DNA of 64,000 nt from Coix lacryma-jobi var. lacryma-jobi (GCA_009763385.1 CM019824.1:149550305-149614304), one strand, 5' to 3'. Positions 39,588-51,531 are shown, counted from the stretch's first letter. Notes: generated by a model not told the origin, from the letters alone. Made by a program: numbers and translations.

Positions 39588-42022
39588 TGTTGAGGAAGGT
39601 TTGAGGCTTTTACCCGGTTGAGTCATTATCTTGCTATGCGCTTAATGTTATGACTAACCGGTGGCGTGAGTTGTGTGGTGTTTCTGGGTTGGTGTGTGTG
39701 TGCGACATGTGTCTCTTGGCTGTGTTGATGTGCAGGTGTGGAGCTCGGAGACAGTGGTCTATGGCGAGGTGAAGGTCAAGTTGAGCCGTGCCGTGCTGAC
39801 GGACCGGGTGCGGTGAAGGATGGGCGTGCCGTGCGGCGGACGTGCCATGCCGACGAACCGAGCGGTGAAAGGCGGACGGGAGGCTTGGACTGAGGGACCG
39901 GAGGGCCAGAGGACCAGCTGTGGTAGCTGGCACGTGGCATCAGCAAGCAGGAGCACATGGGGATGTGCGGTGCATCGGCCGAGTCGGGAGGAAGGCGCTG
40001 GAGTCGGGTCGCTTGGCGGGAGGTCGGACACGGGCTTGCGTGCGGCGCAAGTGCCGTCGGCCGAGTCAAGAAGGAAGGCGAAGGCGTTGTGCCCGGCGTG
40101 GAGGCTGGACATGCATCGGCATCGGCGCCGGTGGTCGGGGTGTGAGAACCACATCCCGTCTACGGTACGGGTTCGGTAGCTGAGCCTCAAAAAGCTACCA
40201 TCGACGGTTTCCAGGTTTGGGCCTCAAAACCTGGGGTGGCGGGTTTCCGAGTTTGGGCCTCAAAACTCGGGGTGGCCGGTTTGCCTGGTTTGGGCCTCAA
40301 AACCAGGGGGTTGGTCCGAAAGGACGGTCGACGCGTGGCGGCACCGAGAGGCTTGCGTTGCGGCGAAGCTATCGGTGAGAAGGCGCGGCGGTCGACAGTG
40401 GCGGCACGTGGCGGCATCGGGTGAGGTCGCGTCGAGGCGAAGCTACCGGATGTGCGGGCGTGGCCGTCGGATGAAGACTGTCAAGTCTGGACGGTTTTAC
40501 CCCTGGGGGGTATTTGGGATGAGTGCTTAATGTAAGGGCGCCTTGGTCATTAGGACGTGCGCCTATATATATGGAGAGGGCTGCTAGGGCAGCCGGATCC
40601 TTGGCAGACTAGTGGTGGTGTCTCTCTCATTTTGTTCCTGTGAGAGTAGGCTATGGTAAGGAGAGTTGGCTCTTGTTCTTGAGCTTTTCGCCATCCAAGC
40701 TTTGATCTGCTGGAGTGGCTTGTAGCCCGTACACCAAGTGCTTAATGAATCATCCATTCCTCTGAGTCCAAGGATCAAATTCGTGCTTTGATTTGTCTTG
40801 CGATTTTGTTCTTCGCGTTTGCACGTTTTCCCCTCTTTCGCTCTTCACGAGAATTCTTGTTTCGAGGGAAGATTCGCAAATCCGTTTGAACCATCTTGTG
40901 TAGCTTCGTGAGAGTCTTCTTTCTACCGAAGGAATTTCTCTAATACCTCACGAACTCACAGATCGGGCGGATTTAGTTTTGGGATCGAGTTCTTGCCCGT
41001 TCCTCACCGTTTTCTTCGATTCACCGATTTGGAGTTAGGTTCGAGCCATGATCTCTTAGGAGTAGCTCACTAACATCCTTGTGATCCCTCACACGAAGTT
41101 AGAGCCCTAGTGCTTTTGATTTGAGGGAAATCGGGTCGATTCGGTGGATGAACAGGGGACTGGTCGGGGTGACCGGACGCTGCCTCATAGCGACCGGACG
41201 CACCGAGCCAGAGTCCGGTCGTTGAACACCCGCGCTGTCCAGTTCGCGCGTGGTGACCGGACGTTGACTGGGATTCGACCGGACGCACCTTAACGCAGAG
41301 TCCGGTCCAACACAGAGAGCTCCCGAAACGAGTTTCTGTGGACCGGACGCGTCCGATCGTTCCTGACCGGACGCACCTCAGAGTCCGGTCAATATTGTCA
41401 GAAAGCGTTTTGTGCGACCGGACGCTAGGGTTTCGCATGACCGGACGCACTGAAGGCACTGTTCATTGCCTCCTCGGTGCTTGACCGGACGCTCAGTTGT
41501 AACGACCGGACGCTTCTTCTCCGTGAGTCCGGTCGTGAACAGAGAGCTCCCAGAACGCAGTTCAGCTGACCGGACGCGTCCGGTGCCTATCGACCGGACG
41601 CACCAGTGAGTCCGGTCAGTGCTGACAGAACGCGTTTTCGTCCGTATCTTTTGCGTTCGAGCTCCGATTTGAGATCCGCTTTTTGCGTTGGATTCCCGAC
41701 TCTGTGCTCTACAGAAACCGGGCTTCCCGCTTTGCGAGATTGCCTGAATCCCCCTCGCGTTGCTCGGGGGAGGTTGAGGTTACCCAAACTCCATCCTGTC
41801 ACTAGTTGACTCGCGTGGATTTGGAAGAGGGAGCTTTTGTGGTGTCCCGCTGTGTTCCTAGGGAACATCCACCCATTCTCTTGGGTCGTGGACATCACGT
41901 GTGTCGGCTTTGCTCTTGGGGTTGATTTTGTTGGGACAGAGGCCGGAATTTCTGAGAAGAAATTTTTAGGCTCCCATTCACCCCCCCTCTGGTCGCCTTG
42001 CTTTAGCATTTTCGGTCCTTCA
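39559..42022 (+). repeat. 3' LTR of C (2464 bp)
   Basis: It is the same length as the 5' LTR. The differences I can see are A/G near 39666, G/T near 40654 and C/T near 41264. It is followed by the second GAAGG. Confidence 0.95.
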
Positions 42023-42027
42023 GAAGG

Positions 42028-43584
42028 TAGAAGAAAGAGGAAGAAGAGAGAGTAGAGAACTTGTCCAAATGACCCAAAAGCATATCAAAGCCGAAAGAAG
42101 GTCAAGTGGAGTGAACAAAACAACTTGGTCCCCATGGGCAACGGCTTGACGCAACCAAGCAAAGCAAAGCTAGCCCTCAAGAAGAGGTAGAGCGGGCTCA
42201 ACACCGCTAGTAGGAAAGCTCAATACCAACTGAAAAACTGGAGACAAGGTTCGATATCAACTAGAAACAGTACCAGCTGAAATGATACCAATTGGAGAGC
42301 AACTGAAAAGCGCAATCGAGTGCAAGAATGCTAGTCCCTCAAGAGAGAGGCAAAGGCTCAACACAACTAGCTACAAAAAGCGCTCCATACCAATTGAAAA
42401 TAATACCAATTGAAAATAATGCTCCAAACAAATTGAACCATTTGAAAACTCATCAAATGAGCAAACTCCCCCTGTACATGAACTCCCCCTTCAAAAGTGC
42501 ACACAACTAGGATATGATTTAGAATATGATTTGTCAAATTTCTCCACCTTAGTTGATAATGCACAATCAAGGTTCTCCTCCTTAAATGCATATGAGTCAG
42601 AATTGCAGATTAGCAGCTTCAGGAATATAGTCGATAGAATGAAAAGATGCTCTAAAAAGTGCTGATCCGACAACTTGACAATAAGCATAAACGCCAGCAA
42701 AGGCTCAAACTGATCACCGAATACGAAATATGAACATATGAGCAAAGTGTGCAGTTTTAAGCCATTCAGAAAAGGGTTTCATCATCAAAATAGCACTGAA
42801 CATGTATAGACAGGAAGTCAAACATGTGCTAAACATGTATACAAGGTGAACTACCCCTAGCAAAGTTCAATCATCATGCTATAGAATGAAACATAGACTA
42901 GTGTTTTCAAATTTTATCGGAGTTGCAGCGGTGAATACACAAGTTCAAAGTTCAGCATGTGATTGCAAGAGGTTGAAAGCTTGTCATTGCCTAACTTTTG
43001 AACCGAGCTAAGCCTATGCAGAAGCAATCAGAAGCTTAAAGCAACGGTTTCGGTCTTACACTACACGGCTCAAGTTTAACTCAATGTGCAATGAGAAACA
43101 GTCTCGATACCGTGATGTGCTCACAAGCAATCCCATCTCGATCTTTTCAATTCACTTAAAACTTGGTTCAATTTTAAAGCAGTATATGAACATACCAAGC
43201 AAGTGAATGACTCAGAACTAGAGACATAGCAACCTAGCATATATGAAAAGCACAAGTGATTTCAACACATTCTACACATGCTAGTTGCCAATCTCAATGG
43301 TGAACAGTTCCAAATTTTAAGTTCATTCGACATATTCACCATTCATAAAACAACTCAGCTCACAACATGTATCAGTGATCAAAAGGAGCCTAAGCTACAA
43401 GCATCATCATATAGCATTGGAGCAAACACTAAACAAAGCATAGATTCATTCTAAGGAATATAGTCATGAAGCTCAAAAATGCAAAGATGCATGATGAAAT
43501 GCAAAGACTAAACTATCAAGAATGAAAACAAAACAAAACGAAAGAAGTCAGTCTATGATACAATAGACAAAGTGTTTCCCCCAT
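42028..43584 (-). other. 3' non-coding tail of Sirevirus element D (inverted relative to C)
   Basis: On the minus strand this follows the pol stop of D and matches the C tail (about 37040-39120) in order: the TAGACTAG / GCATTTCATCATG block, the TTGCAGCGG-type block, the TTCACCATT block, PPT-like motifs (AAGGGGGAG near 42492-42480) and stem-loop units (for example near 42100-42220, minus). Repeated AATTGGTAT motifs (reading ATACCAATT on plus, near 42290, 42390 and 42405) also occur. The tail ends at 42028, at the target site of C, before any LTR. Confidence 0.7.
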
Positions 43585-44235
43585 CTAAAAGAGGAAACAA
43601 ACACCAAGCTCACCTCTCAACCTAGCAAAGGTTGATTGATCCAAAGGCATGGTAAAGATATCGGCCAACTGATTATGAGTATCTAGATGCCTAAGGTCGA
43701 TATCACCCTTCTCAAAATGGTCTCGCAGAAAATGAAAGCGTGTATCGATGTGTTTGGTCTTAGAATGCAGCACAGGGTTCTTTGCAATGCTAATCGCACT
43801 TGTGCTATCGCAAAGCAAAGGAACTCAAGAAAAGCTCAGACCAAAATCACGCAAAGTGGCCATCATCCAAAGCAACTAGGAACAGCAGCTAGCCGCAGCA
43901 ACATACTTAGCCTCTATGGTAGACTGGGCGACACTAGACTGCTTGCGAGAAGACCAAGAAACAAGAGAAGAGCCTATAAACTGACAAGTCCCAGAAGTGG
44001 ACTTGCGATCAAGTCGGCAACCAGCAAAATCGGCATCAGAGTAACCGCAAAGGGAGAGGGTGGAAGAAGCAGAATACCAAATCCCAAACTCTGGAGTGAA
44101 ACAAAGGTACCTCATAATGCGCTTGACCGCCAGATGGTGAGAGGTGCACGGTGACGCCTGAAAGCGCGCGCAAAGACACACCGCGAACTGAATGTATGGG
44201 CGTGTCGCCGTCAGGTACAGCAGCGACCCGATCAT
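43585..44235 (-). pseudogene. Copia RNase H of D (C-terminal pol)
   Basis: Minus-strand reading gives MIGSLLYLTATRPYIQFAV, the SDADFAGCRLDRKSTSGT block, the AQSTIEAKYVAA block, a frameshift, then LCDSTSAISIAKNPVLHS and HIDTRFHFLRDH, ending at the ELGVCFLF stop. These are the standard Ty1/Copia RNase H landmarks in order. At least one frameshift (about 43870) breaks it. Confidence 0.88.
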
Positions 44236-44370
44236 ACTCCGGTACTCCTTCTAGTCCACAGCTTCTCCATCCTCGTCTGCATCCAGGGCCGTCGTGGTCA
44301 ACATGGGTGTTGGAAGAGGCTTGGCCTCACCCATATCGAACTTCTTCAGTATGTCCTTGGTGTACTTGCC

Positions 44371-45130
44371 CTAGTGCACAAACGTCCCTTCTCGGGATTG
44401 CTTAATTTGCAACCCGAGAAAGAATGTCAACTCGCCCATCATGCTCATCTCAAATTCCCTGCTCATAATATCTGCAAACTTGGCAACCAAAGCGTGAGAA
44501 GAACCACCAAAAATGATATCATCCACGTAAATCTGGACCAAGAGTGTGTCATTGCCTTGCTTGAGGAGAAAAAGCATTTTATCAACACATCCCATTTTAA
44601 AACCCTTAGCAAGCAAAAAGGTTTTCAACCTATCATACCAGGCTCTCAGGGCTTGTTTCAAACCATACAATGCTTTATGAAGTTTAAAAACATGGTTTGG
44701 AAACTTGGGATTTTCGAAACCGAGGGGTTGTTTCACATACACCTCTTCTTCTATGTAGTCGTTTAAGAAGGCACTCTTGACATCCATTTGAAAAAAGTTT
44801 AAACCCTTTGGATGTAGAAAAAACCAAGAGTATCCTAATTGCCTCCAAACGTGCTACAGGAGCAAAAGTCTCCTCATAGTCTATCCCCTCCTTCTGACTA
44901 TACCCCTAGGCTACAAGTCTGGCCTTGTTTCTCACAATGTGGTCATCCTCTCCTTGTTTGTTTTTGAAAACCCATTTTGTCCCAATAGGATTACAGTCTA
45001 GAGGAGGTGGAACCAAAACCCAAACCCGATTTCTTTCAAAGTTTTCTAACTCCTCATGTATGACATTAACCCAATCTGGATCAGATAAAGCATGTCCAAC
45101 ATCTCAGGGTTCAAAATCAACAACAAATGC
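44371..45130 (-). pseudogene. Copia reverse transcriptase of D
   Basis: The N-terminal part is visible from about 45130 (WVFKNKQGEDDHIVRNKARL, then a stop where a glutamine of VAQGY is expected, near 44907). After a break comes MDVKSAFLNDYIEEEVYV, the LYGLKQALRAWYDRL block and the catalytic YVDDIIFGG near 44520, then FFLGLQIKQ. It belongs to the Sirevirus branch by context. Frameshifts and stops make it dead. Confidence 0.88.
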
Positions 45131-45328
45131 AGAATGAGCAAAGTGAGAGATTTGTTGTGACCTTGACCGAGTGACACGTTCGTTGATGCTGCCGATCATC
45201 TGTTGAGGCGGGTGTTGGCGCTGAATGTGTTGTGGCGCCTCCTGAGCTGATGTAACCTCCCCCTTAACAGTAGCTGGTGCCCCCTCGGGTACAAGTGGTA
45301 CAGCCCGAGGTGGTGGATCCCACGGCCC

Positions 45329-46414
45329 CTAAGTAGTCGAAGAAGAAGGGTTGGGGTCGTGAGTTGACGTAGTAGAAGCCGATCCTAGCGGCATAGCAGG
45401 TGGAGGAAGTGCTGGGTCACCAGTGCCTTCAGCACCCTCGTCCTCGTCATCAAAAAGAGGTTCGCCAACCTCATGATCATTTGCACGCTCAAATCTAGAA
45501 GAAGGACAATGCATGGTCTCGTCGAAGGTGACATTGGATGTCTCCATGACTCGGTTACTATCCAGGTTAAGTACATGATATGCACGAGTATGAGTTCCAT
45601 AACCCAAAAATACACCGTCAGAAGAACGAGACTCAAACTTGTATAAGTTGCCTTTCTTAAGTACAAAACAGTGGCAACCAAACACTCTAAAATAACTCAC
45701 TTTGGGTTGTCTTCCAAGACGCAACTCATAAGAAGTCTTGTTCAAGAAAGCTCTGAGAAAAATGCGATTGGAAATATAGCATTCAGTGTTCATAGCCTCG
45801 GCCCAAAATCGCCTAGGAGTCCTATGCTCATCGAGCATCGTCCTGGCCATCTCAACAAGGGTCCGATTCTTCCTCTCTACAACACCATTTTGTGGCGGTG
45901 TGTAGGGGGAAGAAAATTGATGCTCCAAACCCAAAGAGTTACAAAACTTTTCAATGTCCGAGTTTCTGAACTCGGTACCATTATCATTACGAATAGCTCA
46001 TATCGAGTTCTTAGGGAACTCATTTTGAAGACGCAAAATCAGATTGCGAGCACAAGAGAAAGTCTCAGTTTTCTTAGCTAAAAAGAAAACCCACGAATAT
46101 CTCAAAAAGTCATCGATAACAACAAGCACATACCACTTCCCACCAAGGCACCAACCGAGCTCACCCGAGCCGAACCTATAAGGTCCATATGCAAAAGCTC
46201 TCCAGGGTGCTTGGTCATAACTTGATTCACAGGATGGTGGGGAGCAGCAACCATTTTTCCATGTCTACAAGAATGACAAACAACATCCTTCTCCATGTGT
46301 AACTTGGGGCAATCCTCGGATTAAGCCAAGTGAACTAAGCCTTGCAAGCAAGTCGAAGCTCAAATGACCAAGTCTCCTATGCCACTTCCAAAGATCAGAG
46401 GAGGAAGGTCTAGC
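45329..46414 (-). pseudogene. Copia GAG-preintegrase and integrase of D
   Basis: From 46414 (where E cuts it) the minus strand reads a GAG-preintegrase segment with WHRRLGHLSFDLLARLSSLG, then CHSCRHGKMVAAPHHP and ELLHMDLIG (first catalytic Asp). After a damaged stretch come DNGTEFRNSDIEKFC (second Asp, near 45970) and PPQNGVVERKN (Glu, near 45885). Then the Copia-specific C-terminal part RVFGCHCFVLKKGN and a Ser/Pro-rich linker toward RT. Stops occur between 46100 and 45935. Confidence 0.88.
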
Positions 46415-49400
46415 TGTAACACACTAAAAGTAAAATTTTGCAAATTAGTAATTAATTCTGAGTTTTTACATATTTTTTGTGCATGAAACATAGGGTAAAT
46501 AATAAGAATTTGGGGAATATAAAATAAACATAAAATCTAGAAATGTGTTTGTTGCATACATGCTGGTGCATAGTATTTTGTTTGATTGTAGGGATAGATT
46601 TGTTTGACCTAAATTCAATTCCAATTTGAATTTGAGCAAGGTTTGCGAAAACAAAAAAATGGAAAAGGCTTTCTTTTTCTCCCTCCCTGTTTTTCCGTTT
46701 CAGCCCAACCATCAAAACCAGCCCACTCCTTTTCCCTTCACCTCTTCCCCCGCCGATCCGGCCTTGGGCCATTTGCTTTGCGCCGGCCCGCCAACCCCTC
46801 TCCCTCTCCAACTCGTGCACCGGCCCGCTTGGCGGCCTGCTCCAAGGCCTGCCGTCGCGCTCGCCCGCGCCGGCCCGCACGCGCGCGCCCGTCGCCCTCT
46901 CTCTGCATCGTGGCCCCGCACGTCAGGCGCTGACGCCACGCTGCGCGCTCGCCCTTCTCTCTCTGCCTGGTGGGTCCCACTGGTCAACCCGAGTTCATCT
47001 CGTACCTCGCCATCGCCCGAACCAGGATTCCCTCCTCTCTTCACTGCCGCCTTCATCCAGGCCTTGATGGCATTCCAGCCGGGCCGTCACGCCTTGGCCG
47101 TAACGGCCGCTGCAGCCGAGCCCCTCAGCTACCCCCTGGCGCCCTATAAAACCCCGACCCGAGCCCCTCACTCCCTCCCTTTTCGCTCTCAGTCACACCG
47201 CACACAACCCCCACTTCATTTTTGTGCCGTCCCGAAGCTCCGCCCTAAGCCACCGCGGTCGTGGGTGCCTTTCCTTTTCTCTTTCGCCTCGGTTCAGAGC
47301 CGAATTGGCGCTCACCGGTCCTACTTTCCCTTTGCAGTCGCCATCGCCGACGCGGGAGCTTGGGGAGCCGTACCAGCCGCCGCGGTTGTCATCTTCGAAC
47401 CCACGGTATAGCCTTGAGCCCTCCAGTGCCCTCAATTTTGGGTATTAAAGCACTAGGTCACCACATCGGCGAACACCGAGCACGCGGTCATGGCGCCGCC
47501 GTGGGGCCGTCCCTCGGACGTGATCCCCCGCCTCCGTTCTGTGCACGGTTGAGTTCGCAAGCACGCGTAGAGCCTCCCGGTGTAGTTGGTTTGGCTAATC
47601 TTGGTCGGAAACGCCGTACCGGCGAACTCCGGCGAGACTGGGGCCACCGTCGGCCATGGCGCCGCCGTCGCAGACACTGTGCTGGCGGCGGGGTTTTCCT
47701 CTTTTCACTAGGGCCGTCGAACCCGAGATGCACGACCAGGATTAGATACCCCTTCGGGGTATGTAATCGGTCCACCACCTGGACCGTGAACCTGGCGCAT
47801 GGGGGTAAGACCCCACCGGTCTATGCCCACGTGGTGAGCCGCACCACTCAACGCCCGACACGTGGCCGCCGCGTCGGCAACGATGCGATCAGCGCCGACA
47901 GCTCTGCGCTATTTTGCACGGAGACCCCTCTATTTTAGCGAATTTAACCCGCGATCCATATCAGTTCAGATTTCTCTTTCCGGTCCTATTTTACTCGTTT
48001 AGGCCCCTGTCTTTCTCAAAAATAGGACCCGCAGTCCAGAGCTGGTAGGAATTTTGATTTAAATTTATTTAAAACCAAATTTGGTTTTGGTTTATTTACA
48101 GTTATGCCATTGCACCTTGTTTTACTCATATCTTTCACGTTTTAGCTCTGATTTGTGTGATTCTTTCGCTCATGTGTTCGTAGTAAAGCGTAGATTAGTT
48201 TTATAAACTTTTTACTCTCTGTTTATACTGTTTGGTGTACTATTCTAATTAAAACCTCTTTTGCTTGCATGTAATGGCTTGGTATGGTGTATGATTGGTG
48301 ATTTCGCATCGCATTTAGAAGGTGAGCAGTGTGAGGTTGTTGAGGAGCAGGTTGAGGACCAGCAGGATCAGAGAAACAACATTGAGGAAGGCAAGTGTAA
48401 CAAAGGCTCCTTGTACCTAAGAACTATGATTAATTTATTCATACACATGTGTCTAAATTGAATAACCATAGGACTTACCATAGATATCTTGTACCACAAA
48501 TCCTTGTCACCTATGGTTGGGAATGCATATTGGATAGTTGCCGCCGCGCATAACCAAAACAAAAGTTTAATCTTGACTAATGATTATATGTAATGTTGTA
48601 AAATGTATCTTTTTTTAGAAACTTGGTATAGGAAGCTTAAGCACCGGTTTGTGCTTGAGTTTTCATGTGAAGCGGCAACCCAGGAGGACACGTGCAACCC
48701 CAAGTGTCACATGGCTCTAACCTTAATCATATAACTTATGTCTCTAACTTGTTAGTGGTCACCGAAAGGCGCAAGAGGGGAGTGCCTCGTGGTGTATAGT
48801 TGTTCCTCTGTCCTGGTGTGCACTATGCAGCATTCATGTGTGCCTCACGAAGGGGACACCTATAACACACTTGCCACTGAAACCTTAGCGGCTACTAACT
48901 TGTTAGGGTGTCTTGTGAAAAGTTACGTAGTGAAACCCTGTCGCGCTTCCTTGGTAGAGGCGATGTGGGCCTTGCAAACCCTGACATATGGGAATCACGT
49001 CTTGGGGGTAAAGTTGTACAATATATGCAGATATCTAAAACCTGTTATAACAGTCGTGCTCTCGGACAAGAGCGGCCTGGATCCTTCACACCTGTGGCAC
49101 TGGTTGGATGGGTTTAATTATGATTAATTACTATTTTAACATGTGATGGTTTTTCACTAAAGTAGTGTTATAGGAATAATAAAAACTTGTCCAACTAAAA
49201 TTGCTAACTGCAGTCAAACTAGGTCAAGCCTTTTGAGCCTCATAGATCCCTTTGTTATTCTTGCTAAGCATGGTGCGCTTACACTTGTTGTAATTTTATA
49301 AAAATCCCGGATGGGTACCAGATGATGGATTTGAGGAGTTTCCAGAAGATGTTCAGGACTACTAGTTGATCACCCCAGTTGGAGTCCCCGTGGTGGCTCA

Positions 49401-49583
49401 TTCGCTTTACGTTTCCGCTATGTTATGCCTTTGAGCAAAGACTTGTAATAAATGTGATGAATATGCGATGTAATAAGTACTTTACTTTGATACTTAATGC
49501 AATTTGTGATTATACGTGTATTTGGACATCCTGGGTGCACGTATATGAGTACTTGGTTTTGTTCTCCAAAACCGGGTGCGACA
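46415..49583 (+). repeat. 5' LTR of E (3169 bp)
   Basis: It begins TGTAACACACTAAAAG and ends CCGGGTGCGACA. The TATA box is at 47144-47150. A GC-rich block at 46740-47900 covers the promoter and transcript start; the rest is AT-rich. Long chance ORFs in the GC-rich block (for example 46626-47411) are low-complexity and not credited. Confidence 0.8.
47144..47150 (+). promoter_or_regulatory. TATA box of LTR E
   Basis: The sequence CCCTATAAAACCCC sits in a GC-rich context, a strong plant TATA box; transcription is expected near 47175. Confidence 0.7.
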
Positions 49584-49586
49584 AAT

Positions 49587-49600
49587 TGGTATCAAAGCAT
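49587..49600 (+). promoter_or_regulatory. PBS of element E
   Basis: TGGTATCAAAGCAT lies three bases after the LTR end and matches the Met-tRNA type used by Tekay/Del elements. Confidence 0.75.
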
Positions 49601-49760
49601 AACTGACTGTAGGACGATCAACCAGTAGAAATGGGCATACCTTAGTTGTCAAATTCTTTACTTTAGTACGTATTATTTTGTTATAAAATCATGCTTATAT
49701 TCTGCCCTTATCTGTTGCAATTATTTTTGTCTAATCCTCAACTATTTCAAACTCTTGTAG

Positions 49761-50666
49761 ATGGCCCGCACCAAGTGCACACCCCGCAAGAGCGTCATCA
49801 TGCTTCCGAGGAGGACTAGGTTCTATACAGGGAAGCGAGTTCTGGAGCATCTGGTGGAGGTGCTCAGGAACCTGGAGGAGGAACCCGAGGAAGTTGTTCC
49901 ACCAGTTGAGAAGAACTTGGATGATGACATGGAGGAAGAACCAGTTGAAGATGAAGAGGTGGAACCAATCAATGAGGAAGAGCCCATGGAGGAGGATGAA
50001 CAAGAGGATCAACAAGAAGAACAGATTGGGGCAGGAGATCCTGATGATGGGGATGGCTCAGATGACTCTGATGTTGATGATGAAGGCAATGTTGATGAAG
50101 GTAACGGAGGTGATGATGATGATGGCGATGATCCTAATGGAGGAGGTGGTGAGCATGATTTCTACGCCGCTCTCCGTGCTGATGGTTGGACAATGCACCT
50201 CTACTATGACCTTCATGGAGATGCCTACTACCATCCTCGACTGTTGGATCTTGTGCGCCGTTACCACCCCAGGTGCACCGTGCAGTACAAATATGAACAT
50301 TGCACTCACCCTAACTATGTTGGATTCTATAGCACAGAGGTGATGATCCGGGAGGGGAGTCGAGTGTGCTACATTCACAAGGCAGTCACAGCCAGGCTCA
50401 ACAGGGCTACAACCACTGCAGATGCAGCTCGACAGGCTCTGTTGGTCAACCGCGACCGACGCTTCCACCATCTGAGGTGGGAGCAGGACCGTTATCTTCC
50501 TCGTCGACGGAGTGGCCAGTCCGTCTGCAACATTGCTGCACCCATAGGAGAGGAGAACGCCAGACTTCGCCCCGTTCTGGAGTACTTGGCCCATACCAAC
50601 ACTGACTTGGACCAAGCTCTGGATGAGATGCATGAACTAAGGAGGTCATATCTGCACCTTTGCTAA
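49761..50666 (+). CDS. extra ORF upstream of gag (ORF0) in E
   Basis: 301 aa, intact, starting at the first ATG 160 bp after the PBS (MARTKCTPRKS). Basic N-terminus of about 30 residues, then a very acidic stretch (about residues 35-130, Glu/Asp-rich with Gly), then a globular-looking part with RADGWTMHLYYDLHGDAYYH, CTVQYKYEHCTHPNYVGFY and a helical C-terminus (LAHTNTDLDQALDEMHELRR). No Gag, knuckle or enzyme motif. An additional ORF between PBS and gag has been reported for some rice Gypsy elements (RIRE3/RIRE8, from memory), so it is probably an element protein rather than a host gene. Its function is unknown. It is strikingly intact compared with the broken gag-pol behind it. Confidence 0.65.
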   Translation: MARTKCTPRKSVIMLPRRTRFYTGKRVLEHLVEVLRNLEEEPEEVVPPVEKNLDDDMEEEPVEDEEVEPINEEEPMEEDEQEDQQEEQIGAGDPDDGDGSDDSDVDDEGNVDEGNGGDDDDGDDPNGGGGEHDFYAALRADGWTMHLYYDLHGDAYYHPRLLDLVRRYHPRCTVQYKYEHCTHPNYVGFYSTEVMIREGSRVCYIHKAVTARLNRATTTADAARQALLVNRDRRFHHLRWEQDRYLPRRRSGQSVCNIAAPIGEENARLRPVLEYLAHTNTDLDQALDEMHELRRSYLHLC

Positions 50667-51531
50667 GAGAGTGCCCTCATGAAGCGTCTGCTTGGAGGTC
50701 CACCAATGGCCGATCCAAGAGCACCAGCAGAATCTCCTCCCAGATATAGAGGCGCCCTAGGAAACCCCGACACCACCACCTACCTCGACTTCTACGAAGC
50801 CCTACCTTTTACTAGAATAAAGCGCTAGAGCGAGAGTGTTTACTTTTCAGTTGTAATGTTTGAACAATTGTCTGTGGTTGCTTCACTTTTTGTAATAATG
50901 TTAATGCATGATTTGGATCTTTGGTTGATTGAGATGAATTGTGGGGCATGTCCACAATCATCTAAGTTAAGTTAATAAAAATCTTGTTAGATGGGTTTCT
51001 CTACCTTGCTGTCCAAAATCCTGTTATCCTGAAGCAGTCTGTCTTAATCAGTTCGTATCGCACTCTATGAATATTCAAATTCGTGAAAATTTTATGGTAA
51101 AGAGTAGACTTCAGTATATTTCATCTTCAACTGGAAGCACTGAAAAATCTGTTATAGTTTGTGAGATATACCTGTTACAAGTTGGTGATAACATGCTGTC
51201 AGGATATGAAAACAGTACTGTTTCTAGTCTATTTTTGACTATTTTAGCGTCAGAATTTGGGAATGTGTTCTGAATGAAAGTTGTAGAGAATTTCTTAAGC
51301 CTTCCAGAAAGGTCTGGTTCGCAGTCAAGGGTTAAACAGAAAGCAAGTTATGGTCATTTTACTGCACTGCTGTCTGCAGCATCAAACAACAGAGTTATCA
51401 GTTAACTGTCAACTTTCATACGTCACATAGCTCTTGTGTTTCTTATGTTATATTCATGCAAAATATGTGATCCTCCCAAGCTTTTATATATCCTAAATAT
51501 GAGAAGCTCATAAACCTTAAACATGTGACAG
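50667..51531 (+). other. E: spacer between ORF0 and gag
   Basis: It begins with about 40 codons that read on after the ORF0 stop (ESALMKRL ..., YRGALGNPDTTTYLDFYEALPF), which suggests the stop at 50664 truncates a longer ORF0. The rest is AT-rich and non-coding and ends in a pyrimidine-poor AACATGTGACAG just before gag, which might be an intron acceptor. No other motif was found. Confidence 0.45.

Larger units (their letters stand above)
31333..42022 (+). mobile_element. complete non-autonomous Sirevirus derivative C (10.7 kb)
   Basis: LTRs of identical length (2464 bp; 31333-33796 and 39559-42022) are flanked by the target duplication GAAGG (31328-31332 and 42023-42027). By eye the LTRs differ at only about three positions, about 0.05 My. 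PBS (tRNA-Met type), a 624-aa Gag-like ORF, a long non-coding tail, a cluster of PPT-like motifs and the terminal PPT are present, but no protease, RT or integrase. Sirevirus marks are the CGG-CCG repeat motifs in the LTR, the multiple PPTs and the inverted repeat flanking the terminal PPT. It must be moved by enzymes of a relative such as D. Confidence 0.93.

Noticed and set aside
46626..47411. 261-codon Pro/Ala/Arg-rich ORF
   Set aside because: It lies across the promoter of LTR E in a GC-rich stretch, has no domain, and is not expected to be translated.
49761..50666. ORF0 as a captured host nuclear gene
   Set aside because: Position between PBS and gag and the precedent of ORF0 in grass Gypsy elements make an element gene more likely; no host domain recognised.
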